From contig CAVPQK010000015.1 of the NCBI GenBank assembly GCA_963707465.1, forward strand, positions 744,001-808,000: 64,000 bases of DNA. The letters are read 5' to 3'. The translations under genes and the position numbers were made by a program. Shown piece by piece: positions 50,893 to 59,627 of this stretch. This stretch comes from Bog-159 sp963707465. GTDB lineage: Bacteria; Acidobacteriota; Terriglobia; Bryobacterales; Bryobacteraceae. Within the stretch, counting starts at the first letter, position 1. Each line of letters begins with the position of its first letter. The notes under the pieces are model-generated. The model saw only the letters and a list, made by a program, of their open reading frames with translations, was not told the DNA's origin and made no database searches.

Positions 50893-52014
50893 TCACACCG
50901 CGAATTCCCGGAGGCGGGCGCCGGCGGCCACGCCGCAGTGTACACCCAGCAAAGCGCCGAGCGAAGGCGCCAGGTCGATCTGCCGGATCTCCCGCTCGAT
51001 CACCGCGGGCTCCCGCGCCGCTTGCCCCAGCACCATCATCCAAGTGAGCCGGCACATTTCGGTGTTGCTGCGATGATTGAAAAAACCGTTGGTGCTGGAG
51101 CCGTCCGGGTCCCGCCCGAATTCGGGCATCACCACCATGGTGGTGCGGTCCCGATATTCTGGCAAAGACTGCAGGAACTGCCACAGTTTGTGGACCAGCA
51201 GGTCATCGCGCCGGATGCCGCCCACGTGCAGCGAATAGGTTCCGGAATGGGCTACTTCAACATCCGAGAAGCCCACCTGCAGGACGCTGGGTGCCACGCG
51301 GCGCAGCACCTCCGTGGCCACGAAGTAGGTCAGCTCGTCACCGCTGACCGGGCTATCCGGGCCGTGAATGAAATCGGCTAGCGCGGTCAGAAAAGCCTTC
51401 TTAACCTCTGGATCCAGGATGGCGGACGACGACGGCACGCTCCACCCGATGCGCTCGTAGTCGTCCTGCATGACGGCCGTCAATTCTTCCAGCAGCAGGT
51501 CCCGGTCCAGGCTCTTGCGCTTGCTGTACCCCATAACGATGCGCTCCACCGCTTCCACCAGCAGTTGCTTCGAAAGGATCACGTTGGCGCCCACGCCAAT
51601 GTTGCTGGTCATGGCCTTGTTGCTGGTGACCGCCCAGGTTTCGGCGGGGCTGACGCCGAGTTGGTCCTGCACATAGCGGAATATCGTGGGATGCGCGGGC
51701 GGCTCCCGGCCCCAATCGTCAACATGCTGCCAAACGCCGGTCAGGATACTGGAGACGGTGTTGAAGTGCGAAGTGACGCCCTCGTTCCAGACGTGCGTGT
51801 AAAAGAGTGACTGAGGTAGCAGGTCGCCCGAGATGTGCGGGATGTTATCGAGGCCATCCGGCGAGTAACTCTCCTGCCGCCGGATGCCGCCGATGGTGAC
51901 CAGAACGACCTTCTGCGGCAGGCTCGGACCCCGCTCCGGCCGGGCCGTCGCGACGCGCCGCGCAACGGCCAGTGCCGCCATTTTCAGGAGCGCTCTGCGG
52001 CCAATTGCAGACAT
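50893..52014 (-). CDS. exported alkaline-phosphatase-superfamily-like protein
   Basis: A 373-residue protein. The N-terminus SAIGRRALLKMAALAVARRV resembles a Tat signal. KVVLVTIGGIRRQESY (in the position of the first metal-binding strand), VGFSDVEVAHSGTYSLHVGGIRRDD and TTMVVMPEFGRDPDGSSTNGFFNHRS suggest the alkaline phosphatase / sulfatase / DUF1501 fold. The usual IDxxR metal motif is altered (TIGGIRRQ), so catalysis is uncertain. It lies between a CRTAC1 gene and an unknown gene on the same strand with gaps of 44 and 1 bp. A structural or adhesive role with CRTAC1 is possible. Confidence 0.7.
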   Translation of the reverse strand: MSAIGRRALLKMAALAVARRVATARPERGPSLPQKVVLVTIGGIRRQESYSPDGLDNIPHISGDLLPQSLFYTHVWNEGVTSHFNTVSSILTGVWQHVDDWGREPPAHPTIFRYVQDQLGVSPAETWAVTSNKAMTSNIGVGANVILSKQLLVEAVERIVMGYSKRKSLDRDLLLEELTAVMQDDYERIGWSVPSSSAILDPEVKKAFLTALADFIHGPDSPVSGDELTYFVATEVLRRVAPSVLQVGFSDVEVAHSGTYSLHVGGIRRDDLLVHKLWQFLQSLPEYRDRTTMVVMPEFGRDPDGSSTNGFFNHRSNTEMCRLTWMMVLGQAAREPAVIEREIRQIDLAPSLGALLGVHCGVAAGARLREFAV

Positions 52015-52058
52015 TTAAACCTTAATAGCCAGATTATAGCGCGTCCGCGCCAGTTCGC

Positions 52059-53774
52059 CTATTGCGGCTCTTCCACCTTCAAGATCCGGCCACCGGCGAC
52101 ATTCTTAAACGTCTGCACGGCGCCGCTCGGCCAGCGAATCTCAATCGTCGCGGCGGAAGTCTCCGCGCCCAGCCCGAAGTGCACACGCCGGTCACTCGAC
52201 GACATGAAACCGGCGCTCACGTTGGGGCGATTGTAAAGCGTGCGGCCCGATGGCATGGTCACTTTCACCGTCGCGCCGATCGCATCGCGGTTGCTCAAAT
52301 GGCCGCGCAGATCGAGGATCAGCCAGTGATTTCCATTGTCCGCCGAGTTCATCAGGATGCGCGGCCGCTCGTTAAGCGAAGTGACCACGATGTCCGGAAA
52401 TCCGTCGTTGTTCAGGTCAGCGAAGGCGGAGCCGCGCTGGAATCCGGGGACCAGGAAGTCTTTCCCCATATCCTGGGAGACGTCGCGGAATTCCTTGCCA
52501 TCCACATTTTCGAACAGAGTATCGTGCTGGCGCGCGTTCGCGATCACGTCGTCGATGTCTCCGTTGGCCGAATAGAGGTCCTTCCATCCATCGTTGTTGT
52601 AGTCGATGAAACCGGTGCTCCAGCCCGACATGGACTCGCTGAGCTGCGCCACCCGCGAGCGTTGCGAGATGTAGCGGAACGAGCGGCCCTGCTGGTTGCG
52701 GAACAGAGCCCATATCTGGCCCACCAGGTTGTTGTAGAAGATATCCACCCAGCCGTCATTGTCGTAATCGTTGGCGTCCGAGCCCATGGCCGAGACCGTG
52801 GACCCCTCGTCGTTATACGCCACGCCATATTGCAAGCCGGCTTCTTTGAATGTGCCGTCGCCCTGATTGAGAAACAGGAAATTCCGCTCCGTGTCGTTGG
52901 CCACGAAGATGTCCGGTCGGCCATCTTGATTAAAATCCGCGATGCTGATGCCCATGCCCTTGCCCAGCACTTTGCCGATTCCGGATCGCTCGGTGACGTC
53001 CTCGAATTTGCCGTGCCCCAGGTTGTGATAGAGCCGGTGCGGCACGCTGACGTAGCGCCGCGGATTGCAATAGCGCTCGCCGTCTTCCGCGGCGCAGCGA
53101 ATGTCGGTTTCCGGGCTCCAGATGGTGTAATTGGAGACAATCAGGTCGAGCAGGCCGTCGTTGTCGTAGTCGAACCAGGCGGCCGCCACGCTCAATGTGT
53201 TGGGGGGCTTGCCGCCGATCCCCGAGCTCTCGGTTACATCGGTAAACGTGCCGTTGCCGTTGTTATGGTAAAGCGCATTGCGCCCGGCATTGCAGACGAA
53301 CAGGTCGGGATAGCCGTCGTTGTCGTAGTCTCCGACGGCCACGCCAAAACTGTACCCCAGGTTCTCGCCGGCCAGGCCCGCCTGCCGCGTGACATCCTCG
53401 AAGGTTCCGTCGCCGCGGTTGCGCAGCAGGCAGTTGTAATAAGAGGCATCGGCCTTTTTCATCTCCGGAAACTTCGCGCCATTGGTGAAGAAAATGTCCA
53501 TATTGCCATCCTGGTCGTAATCCAGAATGCCCACGCCGCCGCACATCGGCTGCGGGAAGTACTTCCGGCCCTTGTAATCGTTATTGCTGCGATAGACGAA
53601 GCGCGACTTCGGCGCGATATCGGTAAAATGGGGGCGCGGCGCAGTGGCGCGGGCGGATTGCGGGAGGCCGGCCAGATGCAGCAGCAACAGGGCCGCCGCG
53701 AGGGTGAGCACGAAACATGCGTAACGCGCGAGCCTCCGATGAGATCGGGATCGCGAACGGTTTGGGGCTAGCAT
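52059..53774 (-). CDS. CRTAC1-family secreted protein (FG-GAP repeats + ASPIC/UnbV)
   Basis: A 571-residue exported protein. A basic N-terminus with hydrophobic helix CFVLTLAAALLLLHLAGL is followed by FTDIAPKSRF. FG-GAP repeats follow (DYDQDGNMDIFF, DYDNDGYPDLFV, DFNQDGRPDIFV, DYDNDGWVDIFY, DLNNDGFPDIVV), then ASPIC/UnbV (NRDAIGATVKVTMPSG, RVHFGLGAETSAATIEIRWPSG). It is the first gene of a three-gene operon. No clear Shine-Dalgarno precedes ATG 53774; a TATACT box lies about 30 bp upstream, so the leader may be short. Confidence 0.9.
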   Translation of the reverse strand: MLAPNRSRSRSHRRLARYACFVLTLAAALLLLHLAGLPQSARATAPRPHFTDIAPKSRFVYRSNNDYKGRKYFPQPMCGGVGILDYDQDGNMDIFFTNGAKFPEMKKADASYYNCLLRNRGDGTFEDVTRQAGLAGENLGYSFGVAVGDYDNDGYPDLFVCNAGRNALYHNNGNGTFTDVTESSGIGGKPPNTLSVAAAWFDYDNDGLLDLIVSNYTIWSPETDIRCAAEDGERYCNPRRYVSVPHRLYHNLGHGKFEDVTERSGIGKVLGKGMGISIADFNQDGRPDIFVANDTERNFLFLNQGDGTFKEAGLQYGVAYNDEGSTVSAMGSDANDYDNDGWVDIFYNNLVGQIWALFRNQQGRSFRYISQRSRVAQLSESMSGWSTGFIDYNNDGWKDLYSANGDIDDVIANARQHDTLFENVDGKEFRDVSQDMGKDFLVPGFQRGSAFADLNNDGFPDIVVTSLNERPRILMNSADNGNHWLILDLRGHLSNRDAIGATVKVTMPSGRTLYNRPNVSAGFMSSSDRRVHFGLGAETSAATIEIRWPSGAVQTFKNVAGGRILKVEEPQ

Positions 53775-54609
53775 GCCACTTGTGGGCTTTAGGTGGACAG
53801 AAACCAGTATATCTTTGATCGCCGTTGCCCGGAGGCCTCTTCATGCGGATGCCGTATGGCCTGCGCGGCCAGCCCAGGTGAGCTCCGCTCCGGTGCCAGA
53901 CTGCTACTGCGATAATTCCTCGCGGTTGGTCGAGTTCGGCTGAGACTGGAGTTGTCTGGAGGAGATTACGACTGCGGGATCGCCGCCACTGCGAGGCCAT
54001 ATACCACAGCACCGGCATGCCGGTCCGCGTAAGTACTGTGGAGGCGTCCGCGAAGCTCTTGAATCGCAAGCTCTATGACGAACAGATCGGTGAGGGCAAC
54101 GGCGTCAATATAACCTTGTCCGCATAGTATCGGCTCGTTTCGGAGTTCGCTGTGAAGTGCCCGGGAGGGCGAGAGAACGCGGGAATCCAGAAATCAGGCA
54201 AAGATCTATCCGAAGCTTAAGTTGAGGCTACCCACGCTGGATATAGGCGAGAGCGCCATCATGTTCCTTGACCAGCCCTATTTTGTCAACCTGGGTTCGC
54301 GAGAGGGCCGGCAGAGGCTTCGTGTGCTCGACCCCGCCAGGAGGGTTTACGATGACGTCAATCTGGTATTCATTCCGTATAAGGGGCAGAGCATATTTTT
54401 TTCGAAGGGGAGTCCACGATCGCACTGGACCAACCGGAGGACAGGCATTGAAAGGCCGCACTTCGTGATTCAATAGCTTTCCGGTCACCGCAGTGATCGG
54501 CGGCCCGAGCGGGTATCTGGGTGGTGCAGCGATGCGGGTATGTTGTGAGCCGTAGGACGACCTCAAGGGGACGTGGCCAAATTGTGGCACATCACATCAA
54601 CGAAGAAAG
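53775..54609. other. 835-bp region with unassigned gene fragments
   Basis: No complete recognisable gene. On the plus strand, 53966-54127 reads CEAIYHSTGMPVRVSTVEAS and continues to a TAG, looking like the 3' end of a lost gene. A second coding-like stretch is listed separately at 54222. No transposase, tRNA or clear terminator was seen. It separates the CRTAC1 promoter side from the 3' end of the second ADOP permease. Confidence 0.4.
54222..54476 (+). CDS. unassigned small ORF, possibly a gene fragment
   Basis: 84 residues from TTG 54222, with coding-like sequence continuing upstream in frame (QAKIYPKLKLRLPTLDIGES). It contains IMFLDQPYFVNLGSRE and DDVNLVFIPYKGQSIFF, a beta-rich pattern unlike the usual high-GC shadow ORFs. 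No ribosome-binding site, domain or partner gene is visible. It may be a remnant. Confidence 0.25.
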   Translation: MRLPTLDIGESAIMFLDQPYFVNLGSREGRQRLRVLDPARRVYDDVNLVFIPYKGQSIFFSKGSPRSHWTNRRTGIERPHFVIQ

Positions 54610-57201
54610 TCACTCAGCCCGTAAGGCCTCGACCGGGTTCAGTGACGCTGCGCGGCGCGCCGGGACGTAGCTAGCCAGCAGGGCCGAGGATCCCAGTAGG
54701 GCGACGACGCCGATCAGCGTTGGCAGGTCCCATGCACTCACGCCGAACAAGAGGCTTCGAAGCAGCCTCGCGCCAGCCAGCGATCCCGCCAGTCCGAGAG
54801 CAATTCCCAGAGCAGTGAGCCGTCCCGCTTCACTCAAAATCAACCTCTGCACAGCCGGCTGCTCTGCCCCTAGCGCCATTCGCAAGCTAATTTCGTGCGT
54901 TCTTTGACTGACCGAATAGGCAACCACGCCATACAGCCCGACCACGGTCAGCAGCAACGCCGCCGCCGCGAAGCCGCCGACCACATAGGCGGCCGAACGG
55001 TGCAGATAGGCCGTAGCCGAGCGGCGGATACGCTCCGTCATGCTCTCTTCACCGGAAACCGCGATGAAAGGATCGATGTGATGAATCGCCTCTGCAACGC
55101 GCGGCAGCACTGCATTCTCCGATTCGCGTGTACGGACCAGGATAGTCGGCCAACTGGTCGGCTGTTGATAGATGGGCCGATAGACGGCGGGGGAGTTGGT
55201 CCCTTGCAGCGGTCCTTCTTTGATGTCCGCGACCACTCCAACAATTTCCATGGGATGCTTCGGATCCCAATCGTAGTAGATACTCTGGCCGAGCGCTTGC
55301 CCACCCCCGAAGTATCGCCGGACAAGCGCCTGATTGACGATCGCCACCGATGGCTTGGAGCCATCTTCGTCGTCCCGAAACAGCCGGCCCCGCAGGAGAC
55401 GGGCCTGAAGCGTGCCAAAGAAACCGGCGCTGACCGGCCGTTGATAGACCTCATTGGTTTCGCCATGATTCGGTTGTCCCGCGATATGAATCGAGCCGGT
55501 AAACCAATCGGAATCGACAGGGGGCGGAACGCACAGTCCTACCGATTGCACGCCGGGGACCGCGGCGATCTGACGGTCCAATTCGCGTAGCAGCACAACC
55601 TGCTTGGCTTCACCGGTGTAGTCTTCGGGCCTCCACATCGTTCCCGCCAACGCCAGATGATCGGGATTGAAACCGAGATCGAGATGGAGCAACCGGTACA
55701 GGCTCTGGCCCAGGAGCGCCGCTCCAACCATCAGCACCATCGCGATAGCCACTTCCAATACGACGAGCCGGGAGCCGCGCCTGCGCCAGGACGTTACAGT
55801 GCTGCCGCGCGTGCCGATGTCCGAAGTCGCATCGCTGGAGATGGGGATGAGAGCGAACACGGCCGCGGCCAAAGTTGACGCGCTTAGCGCAGCTGCTACC
55901 GTCAAGGGACTGACCGCCAGCCGCTGGAGGAATGGTAGGTTGGCGATCTGCTCTGGCGTTGCCAGCGCGATCAACCCGCGAATTCCCCAATGCGCTATCA
56001 GGAGTCCCAGACCGCAGCCGGATGCGGCCAGCAGGACACCCTCGAGAAGGAACTGCCGGAACAGCCGCGATCGGGAAGCGCCCAAAGCGCGCCGCATGGC
56101 GAGCTCCCGGCCCCGTCGATCGAAACGCGCCAGCAGCAGCGCGCTGACGTTTACGCAAGCGATCAGCAGGAGCGAGGCCGCTCCAGCCAGCACCACCAGC
56201 AGAATAGGACGCACGTCGCCCACGATCAGCTCTCGTAGGGGAATCAAGCGAACATTATCAACATCGCTGTTTTCGGCGGGAAACCGCCGTTTGAGCTGCA
56301 TCACGATGGCGCGCATGTGAACCGTAGCCTGATCGAGCGAGACGCCGTCTTTCAAACGGCCGATCGGCAACAGATTGCGGCAGCCGCGCTGGTTCTCGCA
56401 GCCGCCGGTGCTTCGCAGGTTCCCATAGAGCTCACCGGGATAGAGCGCAAACTGGAAGTCCGGCGGGAGCACCCCGACGATAGTGGTGGGCGAGCCGTTC
56501 AGGTTTATGACTTGGCCGAGCACATCGCGTCTGCCGCCGAACCGCTTCTGCCAAGCCGGATAGCTGATCATTACCGTCGGCGCGGCGGAGTTGGTGTCTT
56601 CCGAGGCCAGGAAATCTCGCCCGAGTATCGGAGCCACGCCCAGGGTGCGAAAGAATCCGGAGCTGACTCGGGTCCCGGACACTTGCTCCAGACCCGTACG
56701 GGTCGTAAGAGTGAAGTTGCCGTTAAGGGCGTAGGCATCGAGCGAACTGAAAACGGAGTTCAGTCGCTGCCAGTCCTTAAAATCGAAGTACGAAATGATG
56801 GAGCGTGGATATGCCTGAGCCGATTCGTAAATGCCGATCAAGCGCGACTGATCGCGATAGGGCAAAGGCCGGATGAGCGCCGCATCCACGAAGGCGAGCA
56901 CAGTTGCCGCCGCTGCAATGCCCAGCGTGAGAACGAAGACCGCGGTGAAAGCGAATGCGGGATTCTTGCGAAGCTGGCGCAAGCCGTAACGCAAGTCCTG
57001 CAGAGTGGCGTCAAGCAGCGAGAGCCCGCGGGCGTCCCGGCATTCTTCTTTACGCTGCGCAATGCCGGCTGTGACGAGGAAGCCTTGCTGCTCGGCCTCA
57101 CGCTCCAGGTGGTAACGCAACTCCTGGTCGAGTTCCTCTTCTACCTGGCTACGATGGAGGAGCGAACGCCAGCGGAGCCGGACGATATTAATTATTCGCA
57201 T
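54610..57201 (-). CDS. ADOP-family ABC transporter permease (second copy)
   Basis: An 863-residue membrane protein with the same plan as the one at 1715-4348. A soluble helix (VEEELDQELRYHLEREAEQQ) is followed by a first TM (AFAFTAVFVLTLGIAAAAT), a MacB-like periplasmic domain, an FtsX bundle (DVRPILLVVLAGAASLLLIACVNV), a second periplasmic domain and a C-terminal FtsX bundle ending ARRAASLNPVEALRAE. The two permeases are clearly diverged, so they are family members, not a recent duplication. It starts 3 bp after its PadR gene. No ATPase is adjacent. Confidence 0.92.
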   Translation of the reverse strand: MRIINIVRLRWRSLLHRSQVEEELDQELRYHLEREAEQQGFLVTAGIAQRKEECRDARGLSLLDATLQDLRYGLRQLRKNPAFAFTAVFVLTLGIAAAATVLAFVDAALIRPLPYRDQSRLIGIYESAQAYPRSIISYFDFKDWQRLNSVFSSLDAYALNGNFTLTTRTGLEQVSGTRVSSGFFRTLGVAPILGRDFLASEDTNSAAPTVMISYPAWQKRFGGRRDVLGQVINLNGSPTTIVGVLPPDFQFALYPGELYGNLRSTGGCENQRGCRNLLPIGRLKDGVSLDQATVHMRAIVMQLKRRFPAENSDVDNVRLIPLRELIVGDVRPILLVVLAGAASLLLIACVNVSALLLARFDRRGRELAMRRALGASRSRLFRQFLLEGVLLAASGCGLGLLIAHWGIRGLIALATPEQIANLPFLQRLAVSPLTVAAALSASTLAAAVFALIPISSDATSDIGTRGSTVTSWRRRGSRLVVLEVAIAMVLMVGAALLGQSLYRLLHLDLGFNPDHLALAGTMWRPEDYTGEAKQVVLLRELDRQIAAVPGVQSVGLCVPPPVDSDWFTGSIHIAGQPNHGETNEVYQRPVSAGFFGTLQARLLRGRLFRDDEDGSKPSVAIVNQALVRRYFGGGQALGQSIYYDWDPKHPMEIVGVVADIKEGPLQGTNSPAVYRPIYQQPTSWPTILVRTRESENAVLPRVAEAIHHIDPFIAVSGEESMTERIRRSATAYLHRSAAYVVGGFAAAALLLTVVGLYGVVAYSVSQRTHEISLRMALGAEQPAVQRLILSEAGRLTALGIALGLAGSLAGARLLRSLLFGVSAWDLPTLIGVVALLGSSALLASYVPARRAASLNPVEALRAE

Positions 57202-57204
57202 GAT

Positions 57205-57540
57205 CTAGCCTTCAGCGGAACGCACTACGATCGAAATCGCCGCGGAGAGACGCTCCCAGTGGGCTTTTTCCTGTTCCAAGCCCTTGCGGCCGGCCTTGGT
57301 CAGGCTATAGTATTTGGCCCGGCGGCCGTTTTCGCTGGTGTCCCATTCAGAAGAGATCCAGCCGTTTTGTTCCAGCTTGTGCAGTGCCGGGTAGAGGGCG
57401 CTCTGGCCGACCTGCAGAACTTCGCCTGAGATCTGGTGGATGCGTTGCGCGATCGCCCATCCGTGCATGGGCTGGAGAGCCAGGTTCTTCAGGATTAGGA
57501 GATTCAGTGTGCCTTGGACGAGGTCGTTAGGTCTGCTCAC
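57205..57540 (-). CDS. PadR-family transcriptional regulator (second copy)
   Basis: 111 residues with the PadR winged helix: DLVQGTLNLLILKNLALQPMHGWAIAQRI, GQSALYPALHKLEQNGWISSEW and AKYYSLTKAGRKGL. GTG 57538-57540 is chosen as the start because GAGGG lies 5-6 nt upstream. A longer in-frame reading to 57690 would overlap the promoter and the tRNA gene. It presumably represses its own promoter and the ADOP permease. Confidence 0.9.
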   Translation of the reverse strand: MSRPNDLVQGTLNLLILKNLALQPMHGWAIAQRIHQISGEVLQVGQSALYPALHKLEQNGWISSEWDTSENGRRAKYYSLTKAGRKGLEQEKAHWERLSAAISIVVRSAEG

Positions 57541-57563
57541 GCTTACCCTCAGTAACTGACACC

Positions 57564-57592
57564 ATGATAATTCGGTTTTCTTTGATGTGCAA
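57564..57592 (-). promoter_or_regulatory. promoter of the second padR-ADOP operon
   Basis: Minus strand TTGCAC (57587-57592), a 17-bp spacer and TATCAT (57564-57569). The GTG start is 24 bp beyond the -10. No perfect palindrome comparable to the one at 4684-4696 overlaps it, so the two PadR proteins likely recognise different sites. Confidence 0.6.
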
Positions 57593-57660
57593 GCGGAAAC
57601 TACGTCCGTGCGGTTCCGCCCGTGTTTTGGACGCGGGCAGGCCAAAGCTGGCAGAAAAAC

Positions 57661-57737
57661 TGGTACGCCCGAGTGGATTCGAACCACCAACCTTTTGCTC
57701 CGGAGGCAAACGCTCTATCCAGCTGAGCTACGGGCGC
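57661..57737 (-). tRNA. tRNA-Arg (anticodon CCG)
   Basis: A 77-nt cloverleaf on the minus strand. It has acceptor GCGCCCG with CGGGCGT (one G-T pair), D-arm GCTCAGCTGGATAGAGC, anticodon arm TTTGC-CTCCGGA-GCAAA giving CCG, and T-arm GGTGGTTCGAATCCACT. The terminal CCA (57661-57663) is genomically encoded, followed by GTTTTT. It decodes CGG arginine codons. Confidence 0.96.
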
Positions 57738-57798
57738 ACAGGCAACGCTGTTCTTCATTGTATCCAAATTCCGCGGCACCGCCGAAGGCGAGAGGTAG

Positions 57799-58296
57799 GT
57801 GCTATCGCGCTATCCGGGCAAACGTCTGTGCGGCTGGATCGAAACGAAGCTGGAACAGTGGTTGAAGCTGGCGATCAATCGGGACAAGACGCGAGTGATC
57901 AATCTGAGCGAGGAGAAGGCGAGTCTGGACTTTCTGGGTTACACATTCCGCTGGCATCGCGACCGGTATGGCCGCGGCAGCAGATATTTGCATGTGGGGC
58001 CGTCGAAGAAGGCGCTCCAACGGGAGCTGGACAGGCTGACGGAGATGACGGACAGTCATCAATGCCATAAGCCGATACCGGACCTGGTGGCGGGGCTCAA
58101 TCGGCACTTGAAAGGCGGGGGCAACTACTTCAAGCCGGGATATCCGCGGGATACGTTTCGAGAGATCAACTGGCATGTGGGCCACCGTCTGTTCAGGCAC
58201 CTGAACCGGCGCAGTCAGCGGGCCTTTCGTCTGCAAGAAGGCACTACCTATTACCAGCACTTCCGGCGACTTGGGCTCCAGCCCTTGGAGATCTAA
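57799..58296 (+). pseudogene. group II intron reverse transcriptase/maturase, C-terminal fragment
   Basis: 165 residues of the thumb and maturase part only: LSRYPGKRLCGWIETKLEQW, INRDKTRVINLSEEKASLDF, LGYTFRWHRDRYGRGSRYL and a C-terminal LNRRSQRAFRLQEGTTYYQHF. The finger/palm motifs, including YADD, are absent. It cannot make cDNA; isolated maturase activity is conceivable but no start signal is visible. Confidence 0.85.
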
Positions 58297-58318
58297 TGCG
58301 AGACCAAGGTTTTCAGGA

Positions 58319-58351
<33 letters not shown>

Positions 58352-58404
58352 GACGAGGGGACGGTGAGCTGCGGATTTCCTCCGTTGCTCTCCGTCCTAC
58401 TCTA

Positions 58405-58433
58405 CCGGCCGGATGTGCTTTTCTGCCGGCCGG
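58405..58433. terminator. hairpin at the intron 3' junction
   Basis: CCGGCCGG (58405-58412) pairs with CCGGCCGG (58426-58433) around a 13-nt loop containing TTTT. Some bacterial group II introns insert next to terminator-like hairpins, so this may have been the insertion target. No U-tract follows, so termination itself is uncertain. Confidence 0.4.
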
Positions 58434-58482
58434 AACAGGGCGCAAGCCCCGCCCTCCGTCTGTTACAATCGGTTTTCCCGTG

Positions 58483-59259
58483 ATGGCGAAGACGGAACAG
58501 GAATACCGGCAGGATATTGTCGATATCGGGCGGTTGGTCTATCAGAAGGGTTGGGTGGCTGCCAACGACGGCAACATCACGCTGCGGCTGGATGCGCAGC
58601 GCATTTTGGCCACGCCCACCGGCGTGAGCAAAGGCATGATGCACGTCGACGATCTCATCATCATCGATATGCAGGGCAAGAAACTGAGCGGCCGGAAAGA
58701 GTGCACCTCCGAAGTCGCCATGCACATGAAGATTTACGAGATGCGCTCGGATATTCAGTCGGTATTGCATGCGCATCCACCGGTGGCTACGGGGTTCGCA
58801 GCGGCGGGCCGCCCGTTGAACCTGGCGCTGCTGCCAGAGGTGATCATCGGACTAGGCTGCGTGCCGCTGGCGGACTACGGGCTGCCCGGCACCCCCGCGC
58901 TCACCGAGCCGCTCATGCCCTACATCCCCAAGTACGATGCCATCATGATGGGGAATCACGGCGTGGTGAGCTACGGCGAAGATGTCTACAAGGCTTTTTT
59001 CCGCATGGAAACCGTGGAGCATTTCGCGCGCATTTCGCTGGTAGCGGAACTGCTGGGAGGTCCCACCGTCCTGCCCAAAGCGGAAGTGGAGAAGCTGTTC
59101 GATTCCAGAACCCGGTATGGCGTGAAAACGCGCGCGGCCATGGAGCCGGGCTGTCCGGTGTATGCTGAACAAATGCCGCAAGGCGAAAAATTCTACGTCA
59201 CGCGCGAAGAACTGATCGGCATGGTGGATGAGGCGCTGCGCGCGCGCGGCGTCAGTTGA
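58483..59259 (+). CDS. class II aldolase (fuculose-phosphate-aldolase-like), microcompartment-associated
   Basis: 258 residues. Class II aldolase/adducin fold with the zinc ligands and catalytic acid of FucA/RhaD-type enzymes: Glu77 (CTSEVAMHMKIY), His96 and His98 (VLHAHPPVATGF) and His159 (MGNHGVVSYGED). It cleaves a deoxyketose phosphate to dihydroxyacetone phosphate and lactaldehyde in known relatives. The last about 20 residues (VTREELIGMVDEALRARG) form a short amphipathic helix after a GEKFY linker, resembling microcompartment encapsulation peptides. Four shell genes follow on the same strand. ATG 58483 or GTG 58480 starts it; TACAAT at 58464-58469 suggests a leaderless transcript. Confidence 0.9.
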   Translation: MAKTEQEYRQDIVDIGRLVYQKGWVAANDGNITLRLDAQRILATPTGVSKGMMHVDDLIIIDMQGKKLSGRKECTSEVAMHMKIYEMRSDIQSVLHAHPPVATGFAAAGRPLNLALLPEVIIGLGCVPLADYGLPGTPALTEPLMPYIPKYDAIMMGNHGVVSYGEDVYKAFFRMETVEHFARISLVAELLGGPTVLPKAEVEKLFDSRTRYGVKTRAAMEPGCPVYAEQMPQGEKFYVTREELIGMVDEALRARGVS

Positions 59260-59273
59260 ATCGGAAATTAGAG

Positions 59274-59294
59274 CCGCTCGCCGTGAGGGAGCGG
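59274..59294 (+). promoter_or_regulatory. intercistronic hairpin before the BMC-H gene
   Basis: CCGCTC (59274-59279) pairs with GAGCGG (59289-59294) around a 9-nt loop. GGGGGAG, the strong Shine-Dalgarno of the BMC-H gene, follows. It could stabilise the shell-protein mRNA relative to the aldolase part. Confidence 0.35.
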
Positions 59295-59309
59295 TTTGGG
59301 GGAGTCTAG

Positions 59310-59609
59310 ATGGGTGAAGCGTTAGGATTGATCGAGACACGCGGACTGGTGGCCATGATCGAGGCTTGCGACGCCATGGTCAAAGCCGCCAAGGTATCGC
59401 TGGTGGGCTGGGAGAAAATCGGCTCCGGGTACGTCACCGCGATGGTCCGCGGCGATGTGGCAGCCGTGAAAGCGGCCACCGACGCGGGAGCGGCCGCCGC
59501 GCGCCGCGTGGGCGAATTGATCGCCGTGCACGTCATCGCCCGCCCGCACCAGAGCCTGGAAGACATTCTGCCGATCGGAAAAACACAGAATGCCGCGGCG
59601 GGCAAGTAG
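59310..59609 (+). CDS. BMC-H hexameric microcompartment shell protein
   Basis: A 99-residue single BMC domain (MGEALGLIETRGLVAMIEAC...). It contains the conserved DAMVKAAKVSLVGWEKIGSGYVTAMVRGDVAAV segment, split here as KAAKVSLVGWEKIGSGYV and TAMVRGDVAAVKAATDAG, with the pore loop around KIGSGYV. Hexamers tile to form the facets of the polyhedral shell. It has a very strong GGGGGAG ribosome-binding site, as expected for the most abundant shell part. It is the only BMC-H in the window. Confidence 0.96.
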   Translation: MGEALGLIETRGLVAMIEACDAMVKAAKVSLVGWEKIGSGYVTAMVRGDVAAVKAATDAGAAAARRVGELIAVHVIARPHQSLEDILPIGKTQNAAAGK

Positions 59610-59627
59610 CTGTCCGATAGGGTCACG

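Noticed and set aside
52062..53771. 569-residue plus-strand ORF
   Set aside because: Entirely antisense to a well-supported CRTAC1 gene; long antisense frames are a by-product of high G+C codon usage and Asp/Gly-rich repeats.
57564..58070. ORFs across the tRNA-Arg gene
   Set aside because: They run through the tRNA and the intron remnant in wrong frames; the tRNA cloverleaf and maturase fragment explain the sequence.
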